DNA from: Xiphophorus maculatus
Taxonomy: Eukaryota; Chordata; Actinopteri; Cyprinodontiformes; Poeciliidae
DNA: 64,000 bases
Reading direction: 5' to 3'
Assembly (NCBI RefSeq): GCF_002775205.1
Contig: NC_036464.1
Span: forward strand, 28,723,788-28,787,787
Shown here in pieces: positions 1 to 17,800 of this stretch. The notes under the pieces are model-generated. The model did not search any database. It was not told the origin of the DNA and was given only the letters and a program-made list of their open reading frames with translations. Position numbers and translations under genes: made by a program. Each line of letters begins with the position of its first letter. Position 1 is the first letter of the stretch.

Positions 1-1690
1 CAGTACCTACCGTATCTTATATCAGGATGTCTGATATAAATACAGACATTCTTTATATATGTTGGTGGGACCGACTCAGACTACCTGCAGCGAACCGGGC
101 ATGTAGCAGCCTGATTAAGTTAAAGTCAGAAGTTTTCTCTGCAGCCAAAGCATTTCTGTGTTTAGGGGCGAGGCGGGTTTTTTCTCGCTATTGCAAGGAC
201 AATTACGAAAATATAAATAGAAACATTTTTTTCTAACGTCAACATCAAACCTACATTTTTCTTCACAAACCAGTGTATTTGGTTTCTGAATAAAAATATT
301 CTTGCCCATAATTTGATAGTTTAGAGGGCACAAACCCCTCCTCCTCACCATGGACCCGGTGTCTGAACAACATGGAGGCAGAGGAACTGCTATCAGTTCT
401 CAGGTCCTCATTATTAGACTGAGGGCAGCCAGACTTTATTTTCCTAAATTATTATATTTAGCTAAATATTATTGCTGAGGGGCACAAGCAGGCCCTCTAA
501 CATACAGATAAAAAAATAAAACATGTAAAAAAAATTTTTTGAACTGAGCAGTGTATTTGTGAAACCAGATACACTGGTTTGTGAATAAAAATATTCTTGC
601 CCATAATTTGATAGTTTAGAGGGCACAGATCCGCCCCCCTCCTCCTCACCATGGACCCTGTATCTGAACAACAAGGAGGCAGAGGAACTGAGAGCAGCCG
701 AACTCTATTTTCCTAAATTATTATATTTAGCTAAATATTATTGCTGAGGGGCACAAGCAGGCCCTCTGACATACAGATTAAAAAAAAATAAAAAATTGAA
801 AAAAAAATTGTTTTGGAAAAAAAAAATCAAAAAGGGCACTAGGGACATCAAGGATAAAAGGGGCAGGGGCTCAAGCCCCCTTCACCCCCCCTCTGCATGT
901 GCCTGTTTTTGTTTACCAATGAGTGCAGAAAGTTGATTAGAAGTTTACAATCATAGAAATTCTCCAATAAACCTGCCTTGGTTTAAGATACCAAGGCTCA
1001 GGCTGAGTGTGATCAAACTAAACTCAGCAATTTTTGTTTAGCAATTTTATCTTTCCTTTAGTGAACACGTTAAATTGTTTTTCTGTTCTTGAGAGAAAAT
1101 ATATTCACATGTTATCAAAGTTTTCTTTTCTCAAGACATCCAGCTATGCAAAATTTAGTGAATGGGGATAAATCCTGATGTGTTACTACATAAACCAATT
1201 GCACATTTTGAGTAATGTTTGTTCTATGCAGTAATAAAACTCTTCATTAGAGCTGCTATTTGGCTCTTATCTGGAAAATACTGAAAGCAAAACGAGTCTT
1301 CCAGGGATTCGGTGACTGATGAAGAGCCTTAGTAAATTTCAGTGTGGCTATGCTGACACCTTCTGGCTAACAGGCTATTTAACATTTCATCATACTGCTA
1401 TTGAGCAGTGAATAATACAAAGATGCACTCTGTGTGTGAACTAAAAGATTTTAATGTTACAGCCACAAACTTCATTGTTTTACAATTTTCTTAGAAAGAA
1501 AAACCTTAAAGTTTAATGTTCATTTGTGTTCGTCCGCCAGACATCACTCCTAACTTATACCAGAGGTTCAATATACAAAAAGTAGACATACTTTACCATA
1601 AATGAGAATTTTGAAGGAGCTTCACTTAAATCATTCTAATCATTTATAATATAGCAAATCTGACTCAAAACTTCAACAAGCACTCAAGCC
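1..1690. other. Gene-poor flank left of cox20
   Basis: I see no supported gene here. The first 800 bases hold an imperfect tandem duplication (listed separately) and A-rich tracts near 780-830. The rest, about 900-1690, is AT-rich and unremarkable, lying beyond the likely cox20 poly(A) site. Short open frames here have no recognisable protein content. Confidence 0.6.
284..780. repeat. Imperfect tandem duplication, unit about 270-295 bp
   Basis: A block starting gaataaaaatattcttgccc at 288 recurs at 583 (offset 295). A later block starting ttcctaaattattatattta at 441 recurs at 710 (offset 269). The difference in offset means the second copy lacks about 26 bases in the middle. Both copies contain a pyrimidine-rich stretch followed by a caccatggaccc-like string. 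No coding content is evident. It could be two LTR or satellite fragments; the class is not recognised. Confidence 0.75.
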
Positions 1691-1709
1691 TCTACGCATT
1701 TTAAATTTT

Positions 1710-1715
1710 TTTATT
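1710..1715 (-). terminator. cox20: Putative cox20 poly(A) signal
   Basis: The plus-strand string tttatt reads AATAAA on the minus strand, about 285 bases past the cox20 stop codon. It is the nearest canonical hexamer downstream, which would give a short 3' UTR. Inferred only from the hexamer and its distance. Confidence 0.45.
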
Positions 1716-1998
1716 AACTGTTCCAGAAATGAACATCTTAGATAAATATGTCATTGGAGTTGACTCAAGAAAAAAAGAAGAAGATTTCTCAGTTTAAACT
1801 TCAAGACCAGTTTCTTGTTTGCATTGGAAAACGTTTTTATGAATAAATGCAACTTTGAAAATTTCTGCTTTAACAGACCACTTCCCCAGTAGCAGAAACT
1901 TTAGAGAGACTTCCAAGCCAACAGAAATAAACCTTCCAACAGAGGTAGCCGCCTGTGTCGCTTTGATTCTGTCTGCTATAGAGATTAGGCGCTGGGCG

Positions 1999-9526
<7,528 letters not shown>

Positions 9527-9611
9527 CACTGTCCAGCCTCGCTCTCCTTCTTGAAAGCTCATATGATGGGAAAACAACACTGAACGCTAATGCTTGTAAC
9601 TGCGCTGCTTT

Positions 9612-9622
9612 TGCGCATGCGC
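9612..9622. promoter_or_regulatory. cox20: NRF1-type site in the cox20 promoter
   Basis: The string tgcgcatgcgc is a full match to the palindromic NRF1 consensus (YGCGCATGCGCR). It lies about 85 bases upstream of the chosen cox20 start codon. NRF1 drives many nuclear genes for oxidative phosphorylation, so the site fits the gene. Binding is inferred from sequence only. Confidence 0.7.
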
Positions 9623-9689
9623 CAGATCGAATAGGGTTAAGGTTGTCCGCCCATTCTTCATAGCCGTCGAACAACAAGTACAGAGAATA

Positions 9690-9750
9690 CTTCTTTCCGG
9701 ACCCGACTGGTAAACAGCGTCGGACGGTCACCACTTCCGATACGTCACGC
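9690..9750. promoter_or_regulatory. cox20: ETS and CRE-like motifs upstream of cox20
   Basis: An ACTTCCG motif at 9733-9739 matches ETS/GABP, and a TACGTCAC motif at 9741-9748 resembles a CRE half site. Another ttccgg core lies near 9696-9701. Together with the NRF1 site this is the usual make-up of a TATA-less promoter for a mitochondrial protein. It could also serve a divergent plus-strand transcript, but no gene is visible there. Confidence 0.5.
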
Positions 9751-9759
9751 TCTGTTTCT

Positions 9760-10900
9760 GTTATTGTTCACGTACAAATCTGTGATATCTTCTGTAATTT
9801 TAATAAACAACTACTAGTTAATGTTTATTTGATTGCCTCTTTGGCCGATTCAAGGTGTTTATAAAACTGAAACAATATTAGATGTAATGGAATAAATGTG
9901 TATTTCATATAAATGTAAAAAATGCGTTTGAATCCTGGACAATAAAATAAAATGTTCTCTCTCAATTTACTCTTCTGTTTACATACAATCCTAAACACAA
10001 AAATTGACATTTTTATTTAATATTACTATTCTAAGTATGAGCACAATAGCTCTGTAATATCTAATGAATACAGAAAATATGTATTTTTTTCATTCACCCG
10101 CATAGACATTATTTTTTGTAATAAAGACGAACCTCAGGCGGAAGGTTTAACGAACCTGTAACATGTAACGTGTTATTTAAAACCAATTCCGCACTCATCC
10201 AGTCAGGATGCTCTAAACAAGAGGATCAAAATCTAAAGTTTACAAAGCCAAACGGGAAGCATGTCAGGGAGATCGTTTCAAGATAAAAGAGGATTAACTC
10301 GCCAGGTGATTAACCATTACCAATACTGTCTACATCCTGTTCTTTTCTAACATAACATCATTTATTATCGCAGCGAAAGTAGCAGTTGTGTAATGTTTTG
10401 AAAGTTTACGAAATCATGATTAATACTATAAAATCAGTTTATCTCATGCACGTTTGTTATAGAATGTGATCAGGGTAAACTGAAACGGAAAATTTTAATT
10501 CCCATACCTGTAGTCGAATCCGGTCCGCCTGGGTGAAAATTAGGAAAACTTAATTGCTATCCCAAATGGAGCAAGAATCAACATATGATGTCAACAGATT
10601 AACAAATACAATTAAGAGGCCAACGTTTGTGCCATAGGATTTAGTGGACTTATGTTTCTTTTGAGAATTCCTACTTAATTTTAGGTAAGGGCCTCTGACA
10701 TGCCAGACGACAGTTTCATCAATTTTATTTTGAAGGAAACTGATTTTGAAAAAATATATATTTTGCCTGATTTTTTTTTTTTGGTTATGTGTTTTAAGTG
10801 ATTTATTTTCATTTTAGTCCTTAAAAATCCAAGATCTCCACATAGTTTTATATTTTGGTCTGCCTGATGGTTTTTAAAGATTAAATGATTCATGTTTGGA
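9760..10900. other. Intergenic, no gene seen
   Basis: AT-rich sequence between the cox20 promoter and the repeat before lhb. No coding frame with recognisable content, no RNA gene and no clear mobile element was found. Confidence 0.6.
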
Positions 10901-10905
10901 TCAGC

Positions 10906-11048
10906 TACTCATTTCTTAAGTAGCCTTTATACCAACTATTTTACTCTTACTTAAGTAGTTTCTTGAATGGATACATTTTACTTTTACTTGAGTAAAATTA
11001 TGTTGAAGTAATGCTACTCTTGACTAAAACTTTTGGGAACTCTACCCT
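10906..11048. repeat. hAT-like MITE fragment rich in acttaagta motifs
   Basis: Short motifs such as tacttaagtagttt, ttttacttgagtaaaatta and gctactcttgac repeat the pattern of a common teleost hAT-like non-autonomous family. It ends about 210 bases upstream of the lhb SF-1-like motif. Recognised by pattern only; the ends are not defined. Confidence 0.5.
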
Positions 11049-11258
11049 CTTTTTCAATTAAACTGCTGAAATAAATCAGCTTTTCAAAGACATAAAAGTT
11101 TTTAGATGCATATCTGGTATAAAAAGCCAAACTCTTGTTAGTTTACTAACAAGTTAGTTTAAATTCATAGCTTGGCGTCATTTAACTTAATTTTCCTAAG
11201 TTGTTTCATATCAACATCAGGTTGATCTGAAGCCCTAGGGGCTCTGCTACAGTCCCAG

Positions 11259-11288
11259 TGACCTTGAGAGAGGCCCAGTTCTTAATCC
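11259..11288 (+). promoter_or_regulatory. lhb: SF-1 and Pitx-like motifs of the lhb promoter
   Basis: TGACCTTG at 11259-11266 is the inverse of the NR5A/SF-1 element, the classical gonadotrope-specific element of LH beta promoters. TAATCC at 11283-11288 is a bicoid/Pitx core. They lie about 165-195 bases upstream of the likely transcription start. I saw no canonical EGR1 (GC-rich) site in the proximal 200 bases. Function is inferred from motif and position. Confidence 0.6.
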
Positions 11289-11424
11289 TGATACTTGGTG
11301 TACCAGGATGTAGAAATGATTCAATGAGAGGTTGATCCCTGGGATGAACAATGGTTTTAAAAATGTTCCATCCTTGTACCAAAATCAGGAAATCAGAGTT
11401 GATCCGATAAGCTCATCTCTGCTG

Positions 11425-11430
11425 TATAAA
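11425..11430 (+). promoter_or_regulatory. lhb: TATA box of lhb
   Basis: TATAAA lies about 30 bases upstream of the expected start of a short non-coding exon, which ends at 11480 with the strong donor GAG|gtaagt. This gives a cap site near 11455. Gonadotropin beta genes usually have this design: TATA, a short untranslated exon 1, then a coding exon with the signal peptide. Confidence 0.8.
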
Positions 11431-11762
11431 ATCAGATCAGGATTGTTTTCCCCATCACACTGCCTGAAGACACCCAGGAGGTAAGTCTGTGCTGCTATTC
11501 TTAGCTGGGCAATTTACATTAATGTCTATTAATTCACAATGTGAAGAAGTGGTAAAAAGAGGATGCCAAGTTTCATTTTATGATGAGGTTATGGACTGTG
11601 TTTTAAATTATTTGTACATCTGTTACCAAACCCAGTACTTCCAGAAAGTAAAGGATCAAAAATATACATTAATATTTTAATAAGACATTGCTCAATACTT
11701 AAAATGAGATGGTAAAAAAAATAACTAAAAAATAAATCCTCACTTTATTTTTTTCTTTCAGG

Positions 11763-14700
11763 ATGATGGCTCAGGATAAGAGAGTGAAGTTCTCACTGAT
11801 GGTGTGTTTGTTCCTGGGAACCTCTTTATTCATTTGGTCCTTGGCCCCAACAGGTAATCTTTATAATAATTATAATACTAGTTTTAGACAACAAGAACAT
11901 TATACTGAGATATTTCAACAAATTATTTAGCTTAATGATGTTTTTATCTTCCTGGTTTTAGTGAGAACACCAGAAGAGCTTTCTGTATCAGCTGCACTGT
12001 CAGACATAGATATCTTGCAACATTTTCACACCCTTAGACTAACGTCTTCTCAACAATTTTTATTCATTTCCAACATACAGTCTTATTTAATGGGAGTCTA
12101 TCATCCTCCCATATCTAGATAATATTTGTTCACTCTACCAAAGTTCTCAAAATCTCTGAGACTGTAAGGCTATCTGTCCACATTCAAATTCAAAATTATT
12201 GAAGCTGTTATAGAATTTTTTTATTAAGGAATGATAATGTGTTTCAATAAGTAGAGAACGATTAATCTTTGTCTTTAAGTTTCTTTATTCGAAAGCAAAA
12301 GCGTTCGAAAACCCCTCACTGAGCGCAGTCAGGAGAAGAGCCCTGAATTACACACATCACATCATTCCATAGTCACAGCAAGGCAGAGACCCACCCAAAG
12401 TCTGATCTCTATTTCCAAATGGACCACAGATGCAATCTTTACCCCCACCTCATGAACTATCCCTCACCTCTTGGAGGGGATGTTTTATGGCAGGAAAGAG
12501 AGCAGGAGAAACTTCTAATTCTTCTTTGTCAGTTACTCATGGGGACAGGGTCAATCAAGGGTACAACTACATTTTCACACATGTCAGTCCTTTAAGACAA
12601 TTTCCAGATCAAGCATTTTACTGTCTTCAGATCTCTTCTGTTATCACAGCTGTGGAAACATCTAAACATTATCTGGAAACTTCTTTAATGGAAAAAAAAC
12701 ACATATTGCAGAAATTACAAAACACAGCAGATTAATGAGTAAATAAATGATTTAAAAAAGTATCATCAGTTCCATCAAAAATGAAATAAGGCTATAAATG
12801 AAATTTTCTATTACAAAGCGAAGGACCCAGGTTCAATGCAATAATGATGATTGTTTTAATGATGACATACAAAATACAAAAATCCAGGCAGCACAGGTGA
12901 GCAGAAGGTTAGTAGCTCAGAACTAGTAACAATTGGAATAACAAAAAATCAGGCACTGTGGAGGCACAGGCTGACATGACAAATGACAGCATATACAAGG
13001 ACCCGACAAGGAGCAGAGAACACAGGTGGGATTAAATACACAAGGGGTAATCAGAAAACACAAGACAGAGCTGAGAGCAATCAAGGGGTAGACGGGACAA
13101 CACAGAGACTCAACTGAACACAGAAACCTTAATTAATACACAGAAAAACCAAATCCTTACAGTACTCCCCTCCAAGGCTGGCTACCAGACGCCCCAAAAA
13201 AGAAAAATCCAAAAACACAAAACAACCCAACCAGGGTGGGCGGAGGGGCGCCGAATGGGGGGCCAGAGTTCAAGAAAAAACACAAGGAAAACAAAACAAA
13301 ATAAACTCAGTCTCAAATAAGTGGGTCAGGGTGGGGCCTGCCGCAAGAAGTCCGGCGGGCGGCGATGAAGGATGCGGACCCATGGAAGCGGGTATGGAGA
13401 CCAGCTGTGGCGCTGGAGGTGGATGGCCTGAGGACGGCGTGGCACAGGAGGCAGACCCATGGAGGAGCTTGGGCCTTGGAAGGCGGCGACGATGGAGGCG
13501 CTAGGACCTTGGAAGGAAGACTGGCTGCGACCGGCAGAGGGCTCAAAGGGGCCGGCGGGAGGAGCCGGGGAGTCACTGGAAGGAGCCAAGGAGTCACTGG
13601 GAGAAGGGCCAGAGAACCCACTTACTGGGGCGGCAAGTGCTGCTACTTCAGCAGGAGACACTGAGACCTTAACTGCAAGAGATGTGGAAGCTGGAGCAGA
13701 TGAAGACGAGGCGGCTGTGGGTGTGGTGGATTGTTTTCTCTGAATGAATGAGTCGTAGAACTCGAAAACTGTTTTGAACATAAAAGAGTAATTTGTAAAC
13801 TGTTCACAGAGTGGACAAAAATCCTCTTCTGAAACTAAATCAAAAATGATGTACTGATGCACCGGCTTAACGTCAGTGGAAGCCGTCATAGTGATTGTTG
13901 AAGGGGTGAAATAATCCTGTTGAGGGGTGAGCAACACGTTCTTCAGCTGATCATAATCTGACTCCAGTCCTTGTTCCTCCAGCAGCAATGGAAAAGGCAA
14001 GATCTCAATATCCTCATATAAATCCTTCTGGGCCATCTCCAACTGCTGCTGGATCCACCTCTCTTGTCTGTATCCATAAATCTGGTCCTTAGAAATTGCA
14101 ATCCTCACCTCTGTTTGGTTGGGTCCTTCTGTGATGAAGTGCGGTTGTAGAATGGGGAGGATGGAAGTGGACGACTCAGGTTCAATGCAATAATGATGTT
14201 GGTTTTAATGATGACATAGAAAAACAGTGTCTTCAGTCAGAGCTGCCTGAATTTTTGTTTTGTAAGACAGCTTAGGACATTCCAGAACTTTGATTTTCCT
14301 TTTATGATGTTATTCTTTAATTGATTTGCATACAACTCACTAGAATCAAAAACTGACCGGCTGCATCATGATCTAACTCCACATTATGATGCAACCACCA
14401 CCATGTTACACAGTGGGTGTTGTGGTCTGTTTGTCATTGTTTTTTGTTTGCTTGTTTGTTTGTTTTGTGTCAAACATACTTTTGTGCATTGTCATCAGAC
14501 TATCACTCATTCTCCCTCAAGATTTTGTAAATTTGTGCTCGGCTGGTCTGCTTTAGATAAAAGGATTAACGTGGTGACACAGAGAATTCAGGTTACTGTA
14601 ACATGTAGTAAAATCCCACCAGGACAGCTGAAGTTAATTTCTGGCCAATCAGATTCACTATGATAATGGATGTTACTGTGAATTCAAAGGACTGAAGATA

Positions 14701-17219
14701 AAGACAACCATATATTCGTTAACATTGATTATGCTATTATAAGTCAAAGTGAGAAAAAAAACACTTAAAGTTCACCTTTAGATTTATTTTTTAAATCTAA
14801 TGAGAAGATGATTTGAAATTACTAAGGAGTAAATCTCCAGAAAAATTAAACTCCAAATCTAGTCCTAAAGATTCTCATTGCATTTGGAGGAATGTTTTGG
14901 ATCAAGGTGGCCAAAACATTCCTGGGTATTCTGATATGAAGATTTCTAGAACAACAGACGTTACCTACAGTCGTTAAACAATCGTTTAATGTCATTTGGT
15001 GAAAAAAGCACAAACAGGAATCTGTGATGAGTGAGTGAGTGACATTTTTTCTGTTAGCAGCAGCCTTCCAGCTTCCACGCTGCCAGCTCATCAACCAGAC
15101 AATATCTCTGGAGAAGAAAGGCTGCTCTCGCTGTCACAGAGTGGAAACGACCATCTGCAGTGGATACTGCACCACCAAGGTGGGTGGTGACGTTCAAAAC
15201 AAAAAACTAGAAATTGAAATGAAATAGAAGAGTGTCAAGCCTGCTCATTTACTGTTTGGAGAGACTGTTGTGGTCTTGAAGGAGATCCATGAAAATATTT
15301 CATCTTAATTTGGTACAGGTTGGGTAAACCAAGAAATAAAAGAGGGCTCCATTCTTTCTGAGACAATAAACTGAAATCCAGTTTTCTATTTCATTTCAGA
15401 ACTTTGCATACATTGTTAGCTTTGGGGATTTTTAATTATACCAATCTACTTACAGAATGAAATGATGATAAAACATACATCTTAGGTTATTTTGTAAAAA
15501 CAAGAATTATGTTTTATTGTTTTTCCCCAACTTTAATTTACACAAGTTAAGAATGTATGTTTATCAAACTTGGCAGAAGTAGTTCACTACTTGGTAGAGT
15601 GTTTATTTATAAAGTTGAACATTTTTCTTATTATTGAAAACATACTGTGTCTAATATAAACTGGTTCAGGGGTGAAACTGTGTACTTTCTGAGGTGCATG
15701 CAGATTCATTATACCATTATATTATTAATGATAGTTGTATATGCAACAGCTGTTAGTAATAAATACAGAAAATTCAGACTAGAAATTGTTTAGGAAAATT
15801 CTTTATCGTTTTCATAAAGAGAGATACACTTAATCAAACAGAGAAATGTGCATTTGTCTTTAGATATTTTATTTAGAAAATCAGTATCAGAGATCAGTGG
15901 GTTAGAGAAGAGAGAAGAAGGAAGAAGAAGTGAAACTTAACACATACAATTCTCCTTTCATATCTTATCAGTCAGTCAGAACCTGTGCCTTCCACCCATC
16001 TCTCTCCTGTAGGGAGTTTCTCTCAATTGTAGCTGGTTAGCAACTATTATTCATGCTAAATACGTCCTGCTTTTCTTTCATAACCACTAATTTTATCTCA
16101 GGTGATATTGAGAAAACATTTTGCTATCAGTGGAGAGTGAATCATTTTATTCAACTGTGTAAAGATGCTGCAGATAATAATCCATCTGCTGGTACAATAT
16201 AAATTCAAACATCATTTGAAGCTGTCTTTCAGTTTCAGTGTGGGCTTTCTGACGTTTTCTATGATTTAGAACGTTTTTTTTAAACTTACATGTCATTTAT
16301 AATCATGAGATGTAGCTCAAAATGCTTTTAGAGTAGGCAGTTTAGTTTGGTGATGTAAAACATGGCAACAGCTGCATATGCGTTACAACAGGGCGAAAAT
16401 CTTTGCACTTTTTACCAAAATGTGAGTTTTTTCGGACTTGACGTGTTTCCATTAAGAAAATTGATGTTTGTAATTTCAATTTGTGCAATTCTATGGTTAA
16501 TGGAAAAGCAGCTAGTGATTGTTTTCTATTGTCGGACAGTTGCTATAATGCAAAACCATGACAACTAGGTACTGTATTGTTTTTAGAAACTATTACCAAC
16601 AGAAGTAGATTATGACCCAAATCTTAGAATAATTGAAATGGAGCTTTTACAAATGAAGGGCAGAAATCAATAGGTACGGCCTATAGGTAATGATTAAAAG
16701 AGGAGCAAAAGAGAATGATTTAGATTAGAGGTGCTTGCCAACAGCTGATTGTGTCATTCAGGCCATGCTACTGTGAAGGATCTTCTCTGCTCCCTGGAAA
16801 TCAAACTGTTAGCATGTCAGGACCATCATGAGATGGTCATAGACAAATAGTCTTCAGTAAGAGAGATTTTTGTATTGGTTTGAGTTGACTTAAACTGGGC
16901 TGTCACTTCCACCAACTTTCCATGAACCGTTTTTGAAAGTCTCAGTTTAGCACATGAACCTGTTTTTCCGTTTGCTTTTTTCCAGGATCCCAACATGAAG
17001 ATACTGTTTAGCAAAGCGTATCAGCATGTGTGCACATATGGGGAATTGTACTACAAGACATTTGAGTTTCCTGATTGTTTGCCTGGCGTTGACCCTGTCG
17101 TCACCTACCCAGTTGCTTTGAGGTGCCACTGTGGCGGCTGTGCCATGGCCACGTCTGACTGCACCTTTGAGAGCCTGCAGCCTGACTTCTGCATCAACGA
17201 CATCCCATTTTACCACTAA
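11763..17219 (+). CDS. lhb: Luteinizing hormone beta subunit
   Basis: Coding exons are 11763-11853, 15061-15179 and 16986-17219 (444 nt, 147 aa plus stop). They are preceded by a non-coding exon ending at 11480. Two adjacent ATGs open a signal peptide ([17 protein letters not shown]). The mature part has all 12 cystine-knot cysteines, the N-glycosylation site NQT in CQLINQT, then [35 protein letters not shown] and SLQPDFC. The [10 protein letters not shown] ending and PGVDP favour LH over FSH beta. The product pairs with the common alpha subunit, is secreted by pituitary gonadotropes and acts on the gonadal LH receptor. The exon 3 acceptor is a repeated cagcag, so one extra Ala is possible. 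The usual Asp in the CAMDTSDC loop is Ala here. Introns of 3.2 and 1.8 kb are large for this gene. Confidence 0.95.
12828..14218 (-). mobile_element. Repeat-bounded retroelement-like insertion in lhb intron
   Basis: A 42-bp block (caggttcaatgcaataatga...) at 12828-12869 recurs in the same orientation at 14177-14218 with two mismatches. These look like terminal direct repeats of a truncated element. Between them is a composition island. The AT-rich part at 12870-13190 has teleost-repeat-like tracts (aacacaggtgggattaaata). A GC-rich part from about 13200 to 13740 is Ser/Pro/Ala-coding on the minus strand. The direct repeats and single long ORF suggest a non-autonomous LTR- or gag-bearing element, but no reverse transcriptase is present and the class is uncertain. 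Confidence 0.55.
13326..14108 (-). CDS. 260-codon ORF of unknown function, probably gag-like element ORF
   Basis: An unbroken minus-strand frame. Residues 1-130 look like a folded, acidic, helix-rich protein ([39 protein letters not shown], a CPLC pair, [15 protein letters not shown]). Residues 130-260 are a low-complexity Ser/Pro/Ala tail. No known catalytic motif is visible. It lies wholly inside an lhb intron, antisense, between direct repeats, so it is most likely a transposon gag-like ORF or its remnant. A domesticated gene is possible but unsupported. No splice partners were identified. Confidence 0.4.
   Translation of the reverse strand: MRIAISKDQIYGYRQERWIQQQLEMAQKDLYEDIEILPFPLLLEEQGLESDYDQLKNVLLTPQQDYFTPSTITMTASTDVKPVHQYIIFDLVSEEDFCPLCEQFTNYSFMFKTVFEFYDSFIQRKQSTTPTAASSSSAPASTSLAVKVSVSPAEVAALAAPVSGFSGPSPSDSLAPSSDSPAPPAGPFEPSAGRSQSSFQGPSASIVAAFQGPSSSMGLPPVPRRPQAIHLQRHSWSPYPLPWVRILHRRPPDFLRQAPP
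16420..16560 (+). repeat. Interspersed repeat, copy A (lhb last intron)
   Basis: A segment including gtttccattaagaaaatt and gcagctagtg is clearly related to the inverted segment at about 50085-50185. The two also give similar frame translations ([15 protein letters not shown] against FPLGKFIFGILMCSI). This reflects shared DNA ancestry of a non-coding repeat, not a gene. Confidence 0.65.
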
Positions 17220-17483
17220 TCTTGCATAATAACTGCCTACGCTTGACATTATTGTGTATATAATTTGTATGTTGTTTAGCTCAGAAACGGCAGATTGCAG
17301 AGAAATGAATTCAAGAAAAAACTTCTCAAGCTAAAAGTTAAATAGAAAAAGTATGGAATAGTTCTAGACTTACAAATGCATTCAAGCAACTACCAAAGCA
17401 TACAATCACCTTCAGCCCAATGATTCCTGTTTTTTTTTTTGGAGAAAAAAAAACACAGCGTAAATGTAAATGTTGCCATTCCA

Positions 17484-17489
17484 AATAAA
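17484..17489 (+). terminator. lhb: Putative lhb poly(A) signal
   Basis: AATAAA lies 265 bases after the lhb stop codon, giving a short 3' UTR as usual for gonadotropin beta genes. A second AATAAA occurs at 17568-17573. Confidence 0.6.
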
Positions 17490-17727
17490 AAATTACAACA
17501 GGCTTGCATTGCTGCATTACTTGACAAAGTTGAAACTTAACTCACTCTGCAAAATCTATTTAACATGAATAAACTTATACAATGTAAGTATAAGTTACAT
17601 TGTGTAACCCATTTTATCAAAGGCTTGATGATTTCAGGTTCAAGAAGAGATCACAGTGAAGATTTAATAATTTTCTCATCATTTCTGATCAGTAAAAACT
17701 GCAGCTCAACTCTTGAAAATATGAAAC

Positions 17728-17782
17728 CTGGATCAAACTCACAACCTTCTGGTTTTCAGAATCATTCCCACTGAGCCACAGC
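17728..17782 (-). repeat. tRNA-like SINE head fragment
   Basis: On the minus strand, TGGCTCAGTGGGA (17766-17778) matches a tRNA A box. About 20 bases further, GGTTGTGAGTTTGATCC (17730-17746) resembles a degenerate B box. The spacing fits a tRNA-derived pol III promoter, but there is no full cloverleaf. It lies just before the satellite array begins. Confidence 0.5.
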
Positions 17783-17800
17783 ATTCCCACTGACACTCCA

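Noticed and set aside
9527..9580. Longer COX20 N-terminus from the in-frame ATG at 9580
   Set aside because: Family members have a short N-terminus, and the ATG at 9526 gives exactly 118 residues. The longer form stays a minor possibility.
13365..13743. Two plus-strand frames of 94-99 codons in the lhb intron
   Set aside because: Low-complexity antisense of the Ser/Pro/Ala tail of the minus-strand ORF.
16986..17219. FSH beta identity
   Set aside because: [19 protein letters not shown] and the long C-terminal tail are LH beta features; fish FSH beta lacks them.
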